Shown piece after piece: positions 1-6,606 of a stretch of DNA of 64,000 nucleotides. Made by a program: the position numbers and the translations under genes. The stretch is from Methylobacillus sp. (GTDB lineage: Bacteria; Pseudomonadota; Gammaproteobacteria; Burkholderiales; Methylophilaceae), in the NCBI GenBank assembly GCA_031277395.1, contig JAITML010000032.1, forward strand, positions 57,754 through 121,753, read 5' to 3'. The notes under the pieces are model-generated. The model searched no databases, was not told the DNA's origin, and saw only the letters and a program-made list of their open reading frames with translations. The stretch's first letter is position 1; every line of letters begins with the position of its first letter.

Positions 1-504
1 AGGCGGGGCTGTCGTTGTATCGCGGGAGTTCAGACGTGCAAGTGCCGCAAGGCGTGCTTGGCTTGTGGTTGGTTTAGCGCGGCTTGGCCTCTTTGCTCTA
101 CGCGCCGCGCGCCATTCATCGGTCTTTCGCGTTAAAGCTGAAAGCTCTTTAGCGTCAAATGTCACCCACCGATGAACATCATCGGCAACAATTGATGAGC
201 CGTCATCAAACGTGAGCCTAAAGCAAGGGCGAGCCGAGACATCAGATACGGCTATCACGTTGCACACACGCCCCGATTCATCAAAAAGCGTATCACCGAC
301 CGCCACATCTCTCATGGATACCCACCCCGCAGGCGTAGGTAACAAGGTATCCAGCGCCAGACCTTTACCGCCACCGGCCGATCCGCCGTACCCCATCACA
401 TCAGCTTTGGAGAAATAAGCCGCCATCTGCGGGCCAGCCAACGGTCTCCACGGGTTCGCCTTGATGTCGGCTATAACCAGCGCATCAATCTCCGCTGTTC
501 TCAT
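1..504 (-). CDS. Phage terminase large subunit interrupted by an intein (5' part, runs off the left edge)
   Basis: This reading frame is open from an ATG at 504 to the edge (168 codons). It overlaps the end of the small terminase gene by 20 nt, the usual terS-terL arrangement. The first ~50 residues are terminase: ANPWRPLAGPQMAAYF, then GYGGSAGGGKG, the ATP-binding Walker A loop of the packaging motor. Directly after it the protein switches to a Hint/intein N-terminal domain: ALDTLLPTPAGW (block A), VGDTLFDESGRVCNV, then FDDGSSIVADDVHRW (block B). The first intein residue is Ala rather than Cys or Ser, and a Trp follows the block B His by two positions; both fit the class 3 intein pattern. 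The intein C-terminal half, any endonuclease domain and the rest of terminase lie outside the window. The terminase assignment rests on Walker A plus the neighbouring small subunit; the intein call is strong. Confidence 0.85.
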   Translation of the reverse strand, partial: MRTAEIDALVIADIKANPWRPLAGPQMAAYFSKADVMGYGGSAGGGKGLALDTLLPTPAGWVSMRDVAVGDTLFDESGRVCNVIAVSDVSARPCFRLTFDDGSSIVADDVHRWVTFDAKELSALTRKTDEWRAARRAKRPSRAKPTTSQARLAALARLNSRDTTTAPP

Positions 505-922
505 TCTTCATCTTTTCCAGCGCAACCAGTGATGCGACACGTGCGGCAATCTCCGTGTCGGTTGGATTGCGCTCTGTCACGCTCAGATCGACGTTCGACC
601 TATCACCGTATCGCTTCGGAGCCATCATTGCTGCGCGCCAGCGCTTTGAAGCCAGTACCACGCTAACAGCCTGCGGATGATGAATCCCCGCCAGCGTTTC
701 GCGCTCAACCCTGTCCATCTCGTCGAACAGATAATCAGCCTGTATATCACGCGCGCGCGCGTAAAGCGCCGAAAAAGCCTCGTTTGCAGCCATCCAATTT
801 AAAACAGTTTGCCGATTCGGCATTCCCGGCGACTTGCATATATCCACAAGCGATTCACCGTCGCCCAGCCTCTGACATATTTCATCAGCAACTGCTTGTG
901 TAAACTTTGAATGTCTCCCCAT
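485..922 (-). CDS. Phage terminase small subunit
   Basis: This 145-residue protein recognises phage DNA for packaging and recruits the large terminase. The N-terminal half is a helix-turn-helix (FTQAVADEICQRLGDGESLVDICKSPGMPNRQTVLNWM), as in terminase small subunits that bind pac/cos DNA. A helical region (YARARDIQADYLFDEMDRVERE) follows, and then the family segment ASKRWRAAMMAPKRYGDRS. It lies immediately upstream of, and overlaps, the large subunit gene. The start is the first ATG after the preceding gene ends. The length is normal for this family. Confidence 0.85.
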   Translation of the reverse strand: MGRHSKFTQAVADEICQRLGDGESLVDICKSPGMPNRQTVLNWMAANEAFSALYARARDIQADYLFDEMDRVERETLAGIHHPQAVSVVLASKRWRAAMMAPKRYGDRSNVDLSVTERNPTDTEIAARVASLVALEKMKNENSGD

Positions 923-923
923 A

Positions 924-1127
924 TCACGCCACCTTCATCGTTTGACAGCGGCAACGTCCTGACAGAAAGCTCCACACAGTCGTAACCGGCATCTCCAATT
1001 TATCCGAAATCTCGCGCATACTCATCCCCATGTCACGCAGGGCGTGAACCAACTCAACCTCATGGTCTGTGTATCTGGCTCGCTGATGATCTTCACCTAT
1101 CCTGTACCCTCGTTCATTCGTTCTCAT
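924..1127 (-). CDS. Small helix-turn-helix phage protein
   Basis: A 67-residue protein with one predicted HTH: YTDHEVELVHALRDMGMSMREISDKLEMPVTTVWSFLSG. It resembles the Hin-like/HTH_23 fold found in small phage regulators encoded just before terminase. The start at 1127 is chosen because AAGGAT lies 8 nt upstream; a longer form from 1169 would overlap the preceding gene and lacks such a site. It may regulate late genes, but nothing in the sequence proves a target. Confidence 0.65.
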   Translation of the reverse strand: MRTNERGYRIGEDHQRARYTDHEVELVHALRDMGMSMREISDKLEMPVTTVWSFLSGRCRCQTMKVA

Positions 1128-1143
1128 GGTAGATATCCTTGTT

Positions 1144-1335
1144 TCAATCCACGCGCTCATGCGCGACAAAGTATTGCGGCCAATACTCGATTACACGCTC
1201 AATTGCTCTATCCAACGCGCACACACGACAATAGGCCGTCTGTTCGTCCAGCTTCGGCAGTCTCAATTCGCTGTACGAATAGGCTGCTCTTATCAGTATT
1301 GTTCTGGCTTCGGGCGGGAGTGTTGTGCTGATCAT
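1144..1335 (-). CDS. Hypothetical phage protein
   Basis: A 63-residue protein (MISTTLPPEARTILIRAAYSY...) of no family I recognise. The start ATG shares its A with the TGA stop of the preceding DUF1064 gene (TGATG), and GGAGG sits 9 nt upstream, so translation is probably coupled. It has two cysteines close together (YCRVCALDRAI) and no clear domain. It is expected to be expressed with the left operon. Confidence 0.6.
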   Translation of the reverse strand: MISTTLPPEARTILIRAAYSYSELRLPKLDEQTAYCRVCALDRAIERVIEYWPQYFVAHERVD

Positions 1336-1658
1336 CAAAATTCCTCCGTCTCCCACGCTTTGCCTTTGCGTGTCACCGCGATAAACCGGAACGGGTACAT
1401 TTCCGCCGCCACCTTGATCTTTACCCGTGCGTCATCGCGCCAGAAACCCTTTACCTCGTGCGCCTCAAGCTGCCTGTTCGCCAGCATTACTGCGAAATCC
1501 GGCGTGTAGAACGTGTTATCCGCCAGACGCAGCTTCATGCCCTCGAACCGATACCACAGCACTTCCCCGGCGCGACGCAGCAATTCCAAATGATCTGCAT
1601 ACGCCGCCTCGGTCTTATTCATTTGACCGGACTTGAGATGCCCAAGCGCGAGCGTCAT
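1335..1658 (-). CDS. DUF1064 family phage protein, likely PD-(D/E)XK nuclease
   Basis: A 107-residue protein. The central part shows a nuclease-like core: YTPDFAVML supplies an Asp after a beta strand and EAHEVKGFW supplies an ExK motif, as in small PD-(D/E)XK endonucleases. DUF1064 proteins are common in phage recombination regions and are thought to act as junction- or branch-cleaving enzymes; no activity can be proven here. The start at 1658 overlaps the upstream stop (ATGA) and has GGAGG 6 nt before it. It lies in a recombination block with ref-like and ninB genes. Confidence 0.7.
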   Translation of the reverse strand: MTLALGHLKSGQMNKTEAAYADHLELLRRAGEVLWYRFEGMKLRLADNTFYTPDFAVMLANRQLEAHEVKGFWRDDARVKIKVAAEMYPFRFIAVTRKGKAWETEEF

Positions 1659-1903
1659 GTATCCTCCGGGTTTCTATCCGCGCGCGCCAACGCAGTATTC
1701 ACCTGCTCCCGCGTAAACAACGCAGGCAATCGCTCGCCATTGCGAATCACGTCACAGAGAAAGTAACTATCCGATTCCCCGAACTTGTGTTCACGGTTGC
1801 GGATTGCTTTCCCAAGATCGATTACCCTTGGACAAGACCAGAACATGACAGCCGCACCGATTGCCATGCCGATCAGGACATAGATCAAAATCTCAATGCT
1901 CAT
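1655..1903 (-). CDS. Small membrane-anchored phage protein
   Basis: An 82-residue protein. Residues 4-22 (EILIYVLIGMAIGAAVMFW) form one hydrophobic segment; the rest is soluble and ends with a helical region (LPALFTREQVNTALARADRNPED). GGAGG is 9 nt before the ATG, and the start overlaps the stop of the upstream ref-like gene (ATGA). Function unknown. The single N-terminal helix suggests inner-membrane anchoring with the C-terminal part in the cytoplasm. Confidence 0.65.
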   Translation of the reverse strand: MSIEILIYVLIGMAIGAAVMFWSCPRVIDLGKAIRNREHKFGESDSYFLCDVIRNGERLPALFTREQVNTALARADRNPEDT

Positions 1904-2163
1904 TTCAATACCTCCTTCAAGGTCTCATTCAATAAATCCAACTCCGTCACCTTGCGAATCTTCATCATCGACTTGTCCCCATGAATCCCCTTGCTGCCAC
2001 GGTGACAGTCAGCACATACCGGAATCACCAGCATGTCGCCTGCACGTTGCCCCATACCCTGCCCTTCGCGGATATGGTGAAGTTCCACCGGCATTGCCCC
2101 GCACAAACAGCAGGGAAGCGCAGCAACGCGGTTCAGGTGGGATTTCACGCCGCCAACCTGCAC
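1900..2163 (-). CDS. Ref-like HNH nuclease (recombination enhancement function family)
   Basis: An 87-residue protein. The line HLNRVAALPCCLCG...VELHHIREGQGMGQRAGD...VIPVCADCHRGSKGIHG matches the zinc-binding HNH domain of the Ref family, whose phage P1 member is a RecA-dependent nuclease. Two CxxC pairs (CCLC and CADC) would bind zinc, and HHI with the later CHRG/GIHG supply catalytic histidines. The N-terminal extension of P1 Ref, which contacts RecA-DNA, is absent. The first 19 nt overlap the end of the upstream endonuclease gene, so the start could also lie slightly inside. Confidence 0.75.
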   Translation of the reverse strand: MQVGGVKSHLNRVAALPCCLCGAMPVELHHIREGQGMGQRAGDMLVIPVCADCHRGSKGIHGDKSMMKIRKVTELDLLNETLKEVLK

Positions 2164-2768
2164 TTCAATGTTTTTGCTTTCCCGTTACATTCCTGTGAGC
2201 AGTATTTCCCATGACCTGCACGCAACTGCCCCAGTCTTGGAATAAACGCTTTGCCACAAACCAGACAATTCCTTTGGCGGCTCACCATCTTGGTCTGGGC
2301 AGGAGTAGCCCCCATTGACGGCTTAAGCGCCCTTTCAGGCGTAATTCCTCTGACAATTCTGTACTCAAGCGTATTTGGCTTGATGCCAATAATTCTTGCC
2401 CACTCAGTTACGGTATGGGATTGCCCGTCAAAGTGAATAATCCTGTTTCTAGAGACATTATTTGCCTGCTGAACCCATGTCTCCCATCGGCAATTTTCCG
2501 GGCAATATCCCTTACTTCCATCAATCCGGCCTAATGTAAAACCATCTGGCGCGTTGCCCATATCGGCGACGAAATTCTCGTAGATCATCCATCTATCACA
2601 AACACGAATGCCCTTATCGAAATAATATTTCCTTGTGTATTCGTCCGCATTTTCTGAACAACGTCGAATCATCTGATAATGCGTCCGCCTCGTTCTTTTA
2701 TCAAAAGTTCCAGTTACAGGACTTCCGGACAATGGTTTGAATTGCCCATTACGATCTCTGCTTTTCAT
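2145..2768 (-). CDS. Free-standing HNH homing-type endonuclease with C-terminal zinc ribbon
   Basis: A 207-residue protein. Residues ~28-105 carry the intron/intein-less homing endonuclease pattern: YQMIRRCSEN...KYYFDKGIRVCDRWMIYENFVADMG, then LGRIDGSKGYCPENCRW, an HNH variant in which R-ID, N and N form the metal and DNA site. Next is a small DNA-binding helix pair (HTVTEWARIIGIKPNTLEYRI) of the AP2/NUMOD type. The last ~45 residues form a zinc ribbon (CLVCGKAF...YCSQEC). It is likely a selfish gene placed between the DUF2829 and Ref genes. It shares its core with the second endonuclease at 3485-4120, but the two are clearly different proteins. Confidence 0.8.
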   Translation of the reverse strand: MKSRDRNGQFKPLSGSPVTGTFDKRTRRTHYQMIRRCSENADEYTRKYYFDKGIRVCDRWMIYENFVADMGNAPDGFTLGRIDGSKGYCPENCRWETWVQQANNVSRNRIIHFDGQSHTVTEWARIIGIKPNTLEYRIVRGITPERALKPSMGATPAQTKMVSRQRNCLVCGKAFIPRLGQLRAGHGKYCSQECNGKAKTLKCRLAA

Positions 2769-2813
2769 AACGGCGCATCCTTCGCGGCTTGCAGAAGCTT
2801 CTTGTTGCGGTAG

Positions 2814-3077
2814 TTACTCAACCTCCACCCAATCGTCTGCAAGCAGATCAGTCTGCGAAGCCAGCCACGGAACAATCATTCCGTCAGCGGTACGCATGTC
2901 GATATGCGCGTGGTAGTGAATTTCCGTTCCTTCCGGGTAAATGCCAAGCAGCGGCGGCCTGTTTACCGCGAACACAGAACCGGGGACGTAGAAAACAAAC
3001 ATGCCCTTCCCGTTCCACCCTGCGCGACACACCTTCCTGCCAGCCTTGATTGCTTCCAGCGCCTCACTAAAATCCAT
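2814..3077 (-). CDS. DUF2829 protein, possible anti-Thoeris (Tad2-like) protein
   Basis: An 87-residue protein matching DUF2829 along its full length: FSEALEAIKAGRKVCRAGWNGKGMFVFYVPGS at the start, then IDMRTADGMIVPWLASQTDLLADDWVEVE at the end. Tad2, a phage protein that captures the Thoeris immune signal (1''-3' gcADPR), belongs to this domain family; whether this member binds that signal is inference. The start at 3077 is chosen because AAAGGAG sits 6 nt upstream; the ATG at 3083 would abut that site. It is encoded in the early left operon, where an anti-defence protein would be made promptly. Confidence 0.8.
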   Translation of the reverse strand: MDFSEALEAIKAGRKVCRAGWNGKGMFVFYVPGSVFAVNRPPLLGIYPEGTEIHYHAHIDMRTADGMIVPWLASQTDLLADDWVEVE

Positions 3078-3104
3078 TTCCATCTCCTTTGGTTAAAAAT
3101 TTAC

Positions 3105-3488
3105 TCACGCTATCGCTCTTTCACTCCACTTCACGCCATGATCTGCACCAAAGGCGTAAATCAACTCGATCAGATCAGAAAACTCCTGCTTCGCCATCCG
3201 GCTGGTACGCTGACCACACACCACAAACCCGCCATCCAATCCCGGCACAACCTTCTGCCTTTTCAGCGACGCAGAAAATACATCCTTCCACTCGTCCGAA
3301 GTCAGTTGCTGCCCATACCAAACCACCTGCTCTGATACGTCCGCCAGCAGCGGCCACAACAAGCTGTTTTGCATAGATGACCTTACTGGCTCCTTGATTT
3401 CGACCACATACCCGTCATCGGCATGTGCAACATACTCAAGCGCCCGCCTCCTAGCCTCCGCATGAACCAAACGAAAAACCTTCTTCAT
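3105..3488 (-). CDS. ninB: NinB-like recombination protein (Orf family)
   Basis: A 127-residue protein similar throughout to lambda NinB/Orf, a recombination mediator that binds single-stranded DNA and helps load recombinase in place of RecFOR. Diagnostic segments are IKEPVRSSMQNSLLWPLLADVSEQVVWYGQQL, EWKDVF, LKRQKVVPGLDGGFVVCGQRTSRM and SDLIELIYAFGADHGVKWSE. The length is close to lambda NinB. The ATG overlaps the stop of the upstream HNH endonuclease gene. A second, divergent copy of its first 37 residues is encoded on the far side of that endonuclease (4117-4230). Confidence 0.88.
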   Translation of the reverse strand: MKKVFRLVHAEARRRALEYVAHADDGYVVEIKEPVRSSMQNSLLWPLLADVSEQVVWYGQQLTSDEWKDVFSASLKRQKVVPGLDGGFVVCGQRTSRMAKQEFSDLIELIYAFGADHGVKWSERAIA

Positions 3489-4120
3489 GCCAAAACTGCC
3501 CTTTCATCACTCCATCCGCGCACCAATCTTCTGCGAATACACTGATAAGAAAGCCCTGTTTTTACCGACCATTGCTTAATCGTCAACCTTTCATCACCAA
3601 CAGCAATGAACCTTGACCTGCGAGTATTGGCATGTTGCTCTTCTCTTGTTGCCCATCGACAATTCGATGGCTCGTAATTCCCGTTCGTATCAATTCTGTC
3701 AATTGAACACCCATGAGGACGCTCGCCCATATCCAATAAAAAATTCTCAAACCTATCCCACCTCTCACAAACCCTGATTCCCCTTCCCCCATAGTTCTGA
3801 TACCCGTTTGCATGAGGGTCATTACATCTGGATCGCATTTGCGCCCATGAACTATAAGTGCCACTGCGTTTGCCCATCACCGCACCACCAGAATGCCCAT
3901 GCCTTAGCGACCGCGCCGAGGAAGAATCTCTGTGGAAACACCCGCAGGAAAGCGTCCTTCCCGCCCTCAGGGATACACCAAGAACAGACCTTGATTCACC
4001 ACAATCACATTTGCATAAAAATTTTTTGTGCTTTTTCCCGGCCTTTGTTACATGGTCTGAATCACGGGAAATAACCACGAGCCGCCCAAATCTTCTACCA
4101 ATCATTTCAAAATCATTCAT
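3485..4120 (-). CDS. HNH homing-type endonuclease inserted at ninB
   Basis: A 211-residue protein. The N-terminus (MIGRRFGRLVVISR...FLCKCDCGESRSVLGVSLRAGRTLSCGC) is the zinc-containing domain often found in phage intron-type HNH proteins. Residues ~85-160 hold YSSWAQMRSRC, YGGRGIRVCERWDRFENFLLDMG and SIDRIDTNGNYEPSNCRW, the HNH variant. A C-terminal helix pair (ERLTIKQWSVKTGLSYQCIRRRL) probably binds DNA. Both ends overlap neighbours by ATGA, between a ninB N-terminal stub and intact ninB. That position suggests it arrived as a mobile gene that carried or rebuilt part of ninB. Confidence 0.82.
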   Translation of the reverse strand: MNDFEMIGRRFGRLVVISRDSDHVTKAGKKHKKFLCKCDCGESRSVLGVSLRAGRTLSCGCFHRDSSSARSLRHGHSGGAVMGKRSGTYSSWAQMRSRCNDPHANGYQNYGGRGIRVCERWDRFENFLLDMGERPHGCSIDRIDTNGNYEPSNCRWATREEQHANTRRSRFIAVGDERLTIKQWSVKTGLSYQCIRRRLVRGWSDERAVLA

Positions 4121-4230
4121 TTCAACTCCGGCTCACTCATCGTCACCACAAACCCGTCAGGAACGCGCCTGACGGCATCAACTGCGCGCTGTCTTGCAAT
4201 GGCATGAGCGAGAATGAATTTCTGTTTCAT
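4117..4230 (-). pseudogene. Truncated NinB N-terminus (37 residues)
   Basis: The short frame encodes MKQKFILAHAIARQRAVDAV... and ends ...VPDGFVVTMSEPELK. Aligned by eye with intact NinB encoded at 3105-3488, about half of the first 34 positions are identical (shared M-K, F, L, HA, AR, R-A, V, DG, VV, EP), and it stops just where NinB continues with its conserved SMQN segment. It overlaps the preceding gene and the following endonuclease by ATGA, so it is still translated in line. It looks like the original or imported start of ninB left behind by insertion of the endonuclease gene. Confidence 0.7.
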
Positions 4231-4406
4231 TCCACCGCCCTGACAAACTTCGCCATCTCCGCATAACACGGGATCGCGTTTTCCAAATCATTCCGCGCAA
4301 TGGCTTTCGCGGTTTCGTACTCGCCCAACTCACGCAAGCCATAGTGCTTGGCAACAATCTCAAAGTCCTCCGCAAACGCGCGGGAAACGATCTTAGAATC
4401 GGACAC
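4227..4406 (-). CDS. Hypothetical phage protein (GTG start)
   Basis: A 59-residue protein beginning at GTG (4406): SDSKIVSRAFAEDFEIVAKHYGLRELGEYETAKAIARNDLENAIPCYAEMAKFVRAVE. AAAGGG lies just upstream, inside the end of the helicase gene, which it overlaps by 14 nt. It is predicted to be all helical. I do not recognise the family; its place between helicase and ninB suggests a role in replication or recombination. Confidence 0.6.
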   Translation of the reverse strand: MSDSKIVSRAFAEDFEIVAKHYGLRELGEYETAKAIARNDLENAIPCYAEMAKFVRAVE

Positions 4407-5346
4407 GATCAGCCCTTTCCGGTGCGTAACCCGGCTCGTAGAACAACATGCAATCCGGGTCATAGAACAAACTCACCACCCCTATCCAACCACGCGCATT
4501 GCGTTGCGCCTCGACAATCAGTTGCGCGTCCGGTTCGCTGTCATGCTTCCCCTTCTCTTTTTCCTTCCGCGTATTGCGCCAAACCATGAGTACGTTTTCC
4601 GCCAAATCCGCGATTTCGGAACCCCCTTTCACATCATGCAAGCTTGGAGCGCCTTCATCGCCACGGCCCTTTCCCTTTCTCGCGTGAGCAACGAGGTGAA
4701 TGTGCAACGGATAGGCATGTGCAATACTCTGCACCTTGTCCACGAATCGCTTCTGTCCGCTGTAGTCGTCAAAATCAATGCCGCATTTCATCAGGCTGTC
4801 GATCAGGATGTGGTCAGCTTTGAGCTCCTTCGCCCCATACCGGCAAAGGGCAATCACTACACGCGGCTTGAGCGACGCTTGGTTGTCGTACAGCCAGACA
4901 AACCGGTCAGCCCACGCAAGGAAGGTTTTAATATCCTCTGCATCGACCGCCTGCGTCCCGGTGAACTGGTACAACATGCGCTCCAATACCGCCTCGGGTC
5001 GAAACTCCGGCGAGATGATGAACATGCGCTGCTGACGTTTCATTTGCGCCACCAGCACCTGCGAAATAAGCGCAGATTTACCGTGCCGCTTATAACCAGA
5101 CCACACCGTCAACTCATGCTTTCGCAGCTCGAATTTTTCTTTCAGCACGTTGAACGGCAACGGCTCGGATCGCTGGCTTTCATCCTCGCGCAGAATCAGC
5201 CGCAGCATTGCGTCCTTGTAGGCTCCGGCAGGCTTGACGCGGTGGATAATTTCCTCATCCATGAACGGGTCAAGATCAAGCCCCTCCCCAATCACGTTCG
5301 GGAATTGCAGCAGGTTGTCGGCGAGGGTGTCCAAGTCAGCTTGCAT
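4393..5346 (-). CDS. Phage DnaB-type replicative helicase
   Basis: A 317-residue RecA-fold ATPase. Walker A is GYKRHGKS (84-91) and Walker B HILIDS (179-184); SPEFRPEAVLERM and the later histidine-containing segment HIHLVAHARKG (motif 3/H4-like) and DVKGGSEIADLAENVLMVWRN match the helicase core of DnaB and T7 gp4. It has only a short N-terminal part, not the full DnaB N-terminal domain, so it may rely on the separate primase encoded directly upstream (overlap 11 nt). It would unwind DNA at the phage fork. Confidence 0.85.
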   Translation of the reverse strand: MQADLDTLADNLLQFPNVIGEGLDLDPFMDEEIIHRVKPAGAYKDAMLRLILREDESQRSEPLPFNVLKEKFELRKHELTVWSGYKRHGKSALISQVLVAQMKRQQRMFIISPEFRPEAVLERMLYQFTGTQAVDAEDIKTFLAWADRFVWLYDNQASLKPRVVIALCRYGAKELKADHILIDSLMKCGIDFDDYSGQKRFVDKVQSIAHAYPLHIHLVAHARKGKGRGDEGAPSLHDVKGGSEIADLAENVLMVWRNTRKEKEKGKHDSEPDAQLIVEAQRNARGWIGVVSLFYDPDCMLFYEPGYAPERADRVRF

Positions 5347-5764
5347 GGCATACCTCCGCTGCGCTCTTGAGCCGTCCCACCGCCGTCAACATGCGCTGAT
5401 GGTCTTTCTCCGATGCCTTCCGCCCCTTGCTCGCATCCATCCCGTACAGCGCCACAACCATCGCCTCCTTCGCCATCGAAGCCAGCACGTCCCTTGGGTT
5501 GAACGGCATCCGTTCGGGCTTCCTGCTATGCCCCTCGAATGATTCCGGGAACAAGTCGGAAACCTCCAAACCCACTGCTGCCACGATGTCCGCAATCGAG
5601 CATTCGTGGGCATGACACCGCACCAGCACCATCCCGTCCGCTGTCTCCGTCACGGAAAGCGAAGTCGGGTTCGCGCCCTGATGGGCAGGGCAACACGCTC
5701 GCCACGAGTGCTTGCCGGTCTTGCGAACCCTGTCCAGCTTGTTGAGCAGCAGGTGGGCGGTCAT
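5336..5764 (-). CDS. Phage primase-like zinc-finger protein (CHC2 type)
   Basis: A 142-residue protein. Residues 15-70 (HSWRACCPAHQGANPTSLSVTETADG, MVLVRCHAHECSIADIVAAVGLEVSDLFP) match the CHC2-type zinc finger that starts DnaG-like and phage primases, with ligands in C-PAH and C-HAH-C. No TOPRIM domain follows, so it is the zinc-binding part only, followed by a helical tail. The start at 5764 overlaps the upstream stop by ATGA. It probably recognises priming sites together with the adjacent helicase. Confidence 0.78.
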   Translation of the reverse strand: MTAHLLLNKLDRVRKTGKHSWRACCPAHQGANPTSLSVTETADGMVLVRCHAHECSIADIVAAVGLEVSDLFPESFEGHSRKPERMPFNPRDVLASMAKEAMVVALYGMDASKGRKASEKDHQRMLTAVGRLKSAAEVCHAS

Positions 5765-6606
5765 GGCGAAGGTGTCCAGCGGTTGAAGGCATCGGTGTCG
5801 AACGTGCCGTCCGGCCTTGTGAAATTCGCACTCTCGGCAGAGCCGTTCGGTCGCTCGTCCTGCCACATCCCGCCGTTCAGGTAGGTCGCCGGGTGCGGAA
5901 TAAACTGCCCGCCCTCCTTCGTCCAGTCGGGCGATTCCCGTTGCCATGCAAGCGCAGCAAGCACCTCCTGCAACGGGGGTCGCTTCTTGCGCCACGTTCG
6001 CAATGCTCTGTCCCGCGCAACCTTGCGAGGGTAGGCTGCGTAAAACTCATCAAATCCAGCCGCGTCAGCGGCGGGGGGTTTGGGGGGTTTTATTACTGAA
6101 GTAGAAGAAGAAGATGACGGGCGCGCGCACGTAGGGTGAAGGGTAAGGTGAACACCTAAGCCTTCACCAATGCCTTCACCAAAGGGGGGGTTAGGTGAAG
6201 GGTTAGGTGAAGGGTTAGGTGAAGAATTTTCGCCACGAACTGTACGCAGATATTCGTCTTTAACCATGCGGCTTGAGTACCACAAAGGCCCGTCCTGCGC
6301 GGGAATGAGCGTTACCGGTGTGCCGTCCTTGCGACCTGATCTTGGCGTATAAATGAATGGGTCAGCCACATGCTTGTCGTCACCCTTCAGAACGCCCTTC
6401 AAAACCAGTCCGCGAAGCAATGAAATGGGAACGTTAATTGCGCGTGAAATTTCCTTCAAAGTCCAACGCAATTGACCATATTCCTCCGAATCATGGAGCA
6501 AACAGAGGACATCCATCCATGCCCCACGCTCCGCATGTGAACATCGCCGCAAGTTGCTATTTCCTATCCAGTCAGCGGGGTAAAATTGAAATGATGGGCG
6601 CTTCAT
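5761..6606 (-). CDS. Phage replication initiation protein (O-like)
   Basis: A 281-residue protein. The N-terminal ~110 residues (FQFYPADWIGNSNLRRCSHAERGAWMDVLCLLHDSEEYGQ...) are the DUF1376-like winged-helix domain of phage replication proteins. Residues ~127-150 are a Pro-rich linker (SPNPSPNPSPNPP) encoded by DNA repeats that may be the origin. The C-terminal part (FDEFYAAYPRKVARDRALRTWRKK, FIPHPATYLNGGMWQDE) is the helicase-loading region found in lambda O-like and related initiators. It starts the initiator-primase-helicase gene series. Confidence 0.8.
   Translation of the reverse strand: MKRPSFQFYPADWIGNSNLRRCSHAERGAWMDVLCLLHDSEEYGQLRWTLKEISRAINVPISLLRGLVLKGVLKGDDKHVADPFIYTPRSGRKDGTPVTLIPAQDGPLWYSSRMVKDEYLRTVRGENSSPNPSPNPSPNPPFGEGIGEGLGVHLTLHPTCARPSSSSSTSVIKPPKPPAADAAGFDEFYAAYPRKVARDRALRTWRKKRPPLQEVLAALAWQRESPDWTKEGGQFIPHPATYLNGGMWQDERPNGSAESANFTRPDGTFDTDAFNRWTPSP
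6134..6226. repeat. Iteron-like repeats inside the replication gene, candidate phage origin
   Basis: Three contiguous 12-bp units TTAGGTGAAGGG lie at 6191-6202, 6203-6214 and 6215-6226 (last one ending AA). The inverse core CCTTCACC occurs at 6161-6168 and 6173-6180, and further direct GGGTGAAGGG/AAGGTGAA copies lie at 6134-6152. Lambda-type phages place their origin iterons within the initiator gene, exactly as here. A coding-only explanation (Ser-Pro-Asn-Pro linker) is possible, but it does not account for the inverted copies. Confidence 0.6.

Noticed and set aside
6170..6352. Plus-strand frame with GEGLGEGLGE repeats
   Set aside because: It is the reverse reading of the tandem 12-mers inside the replication gene.
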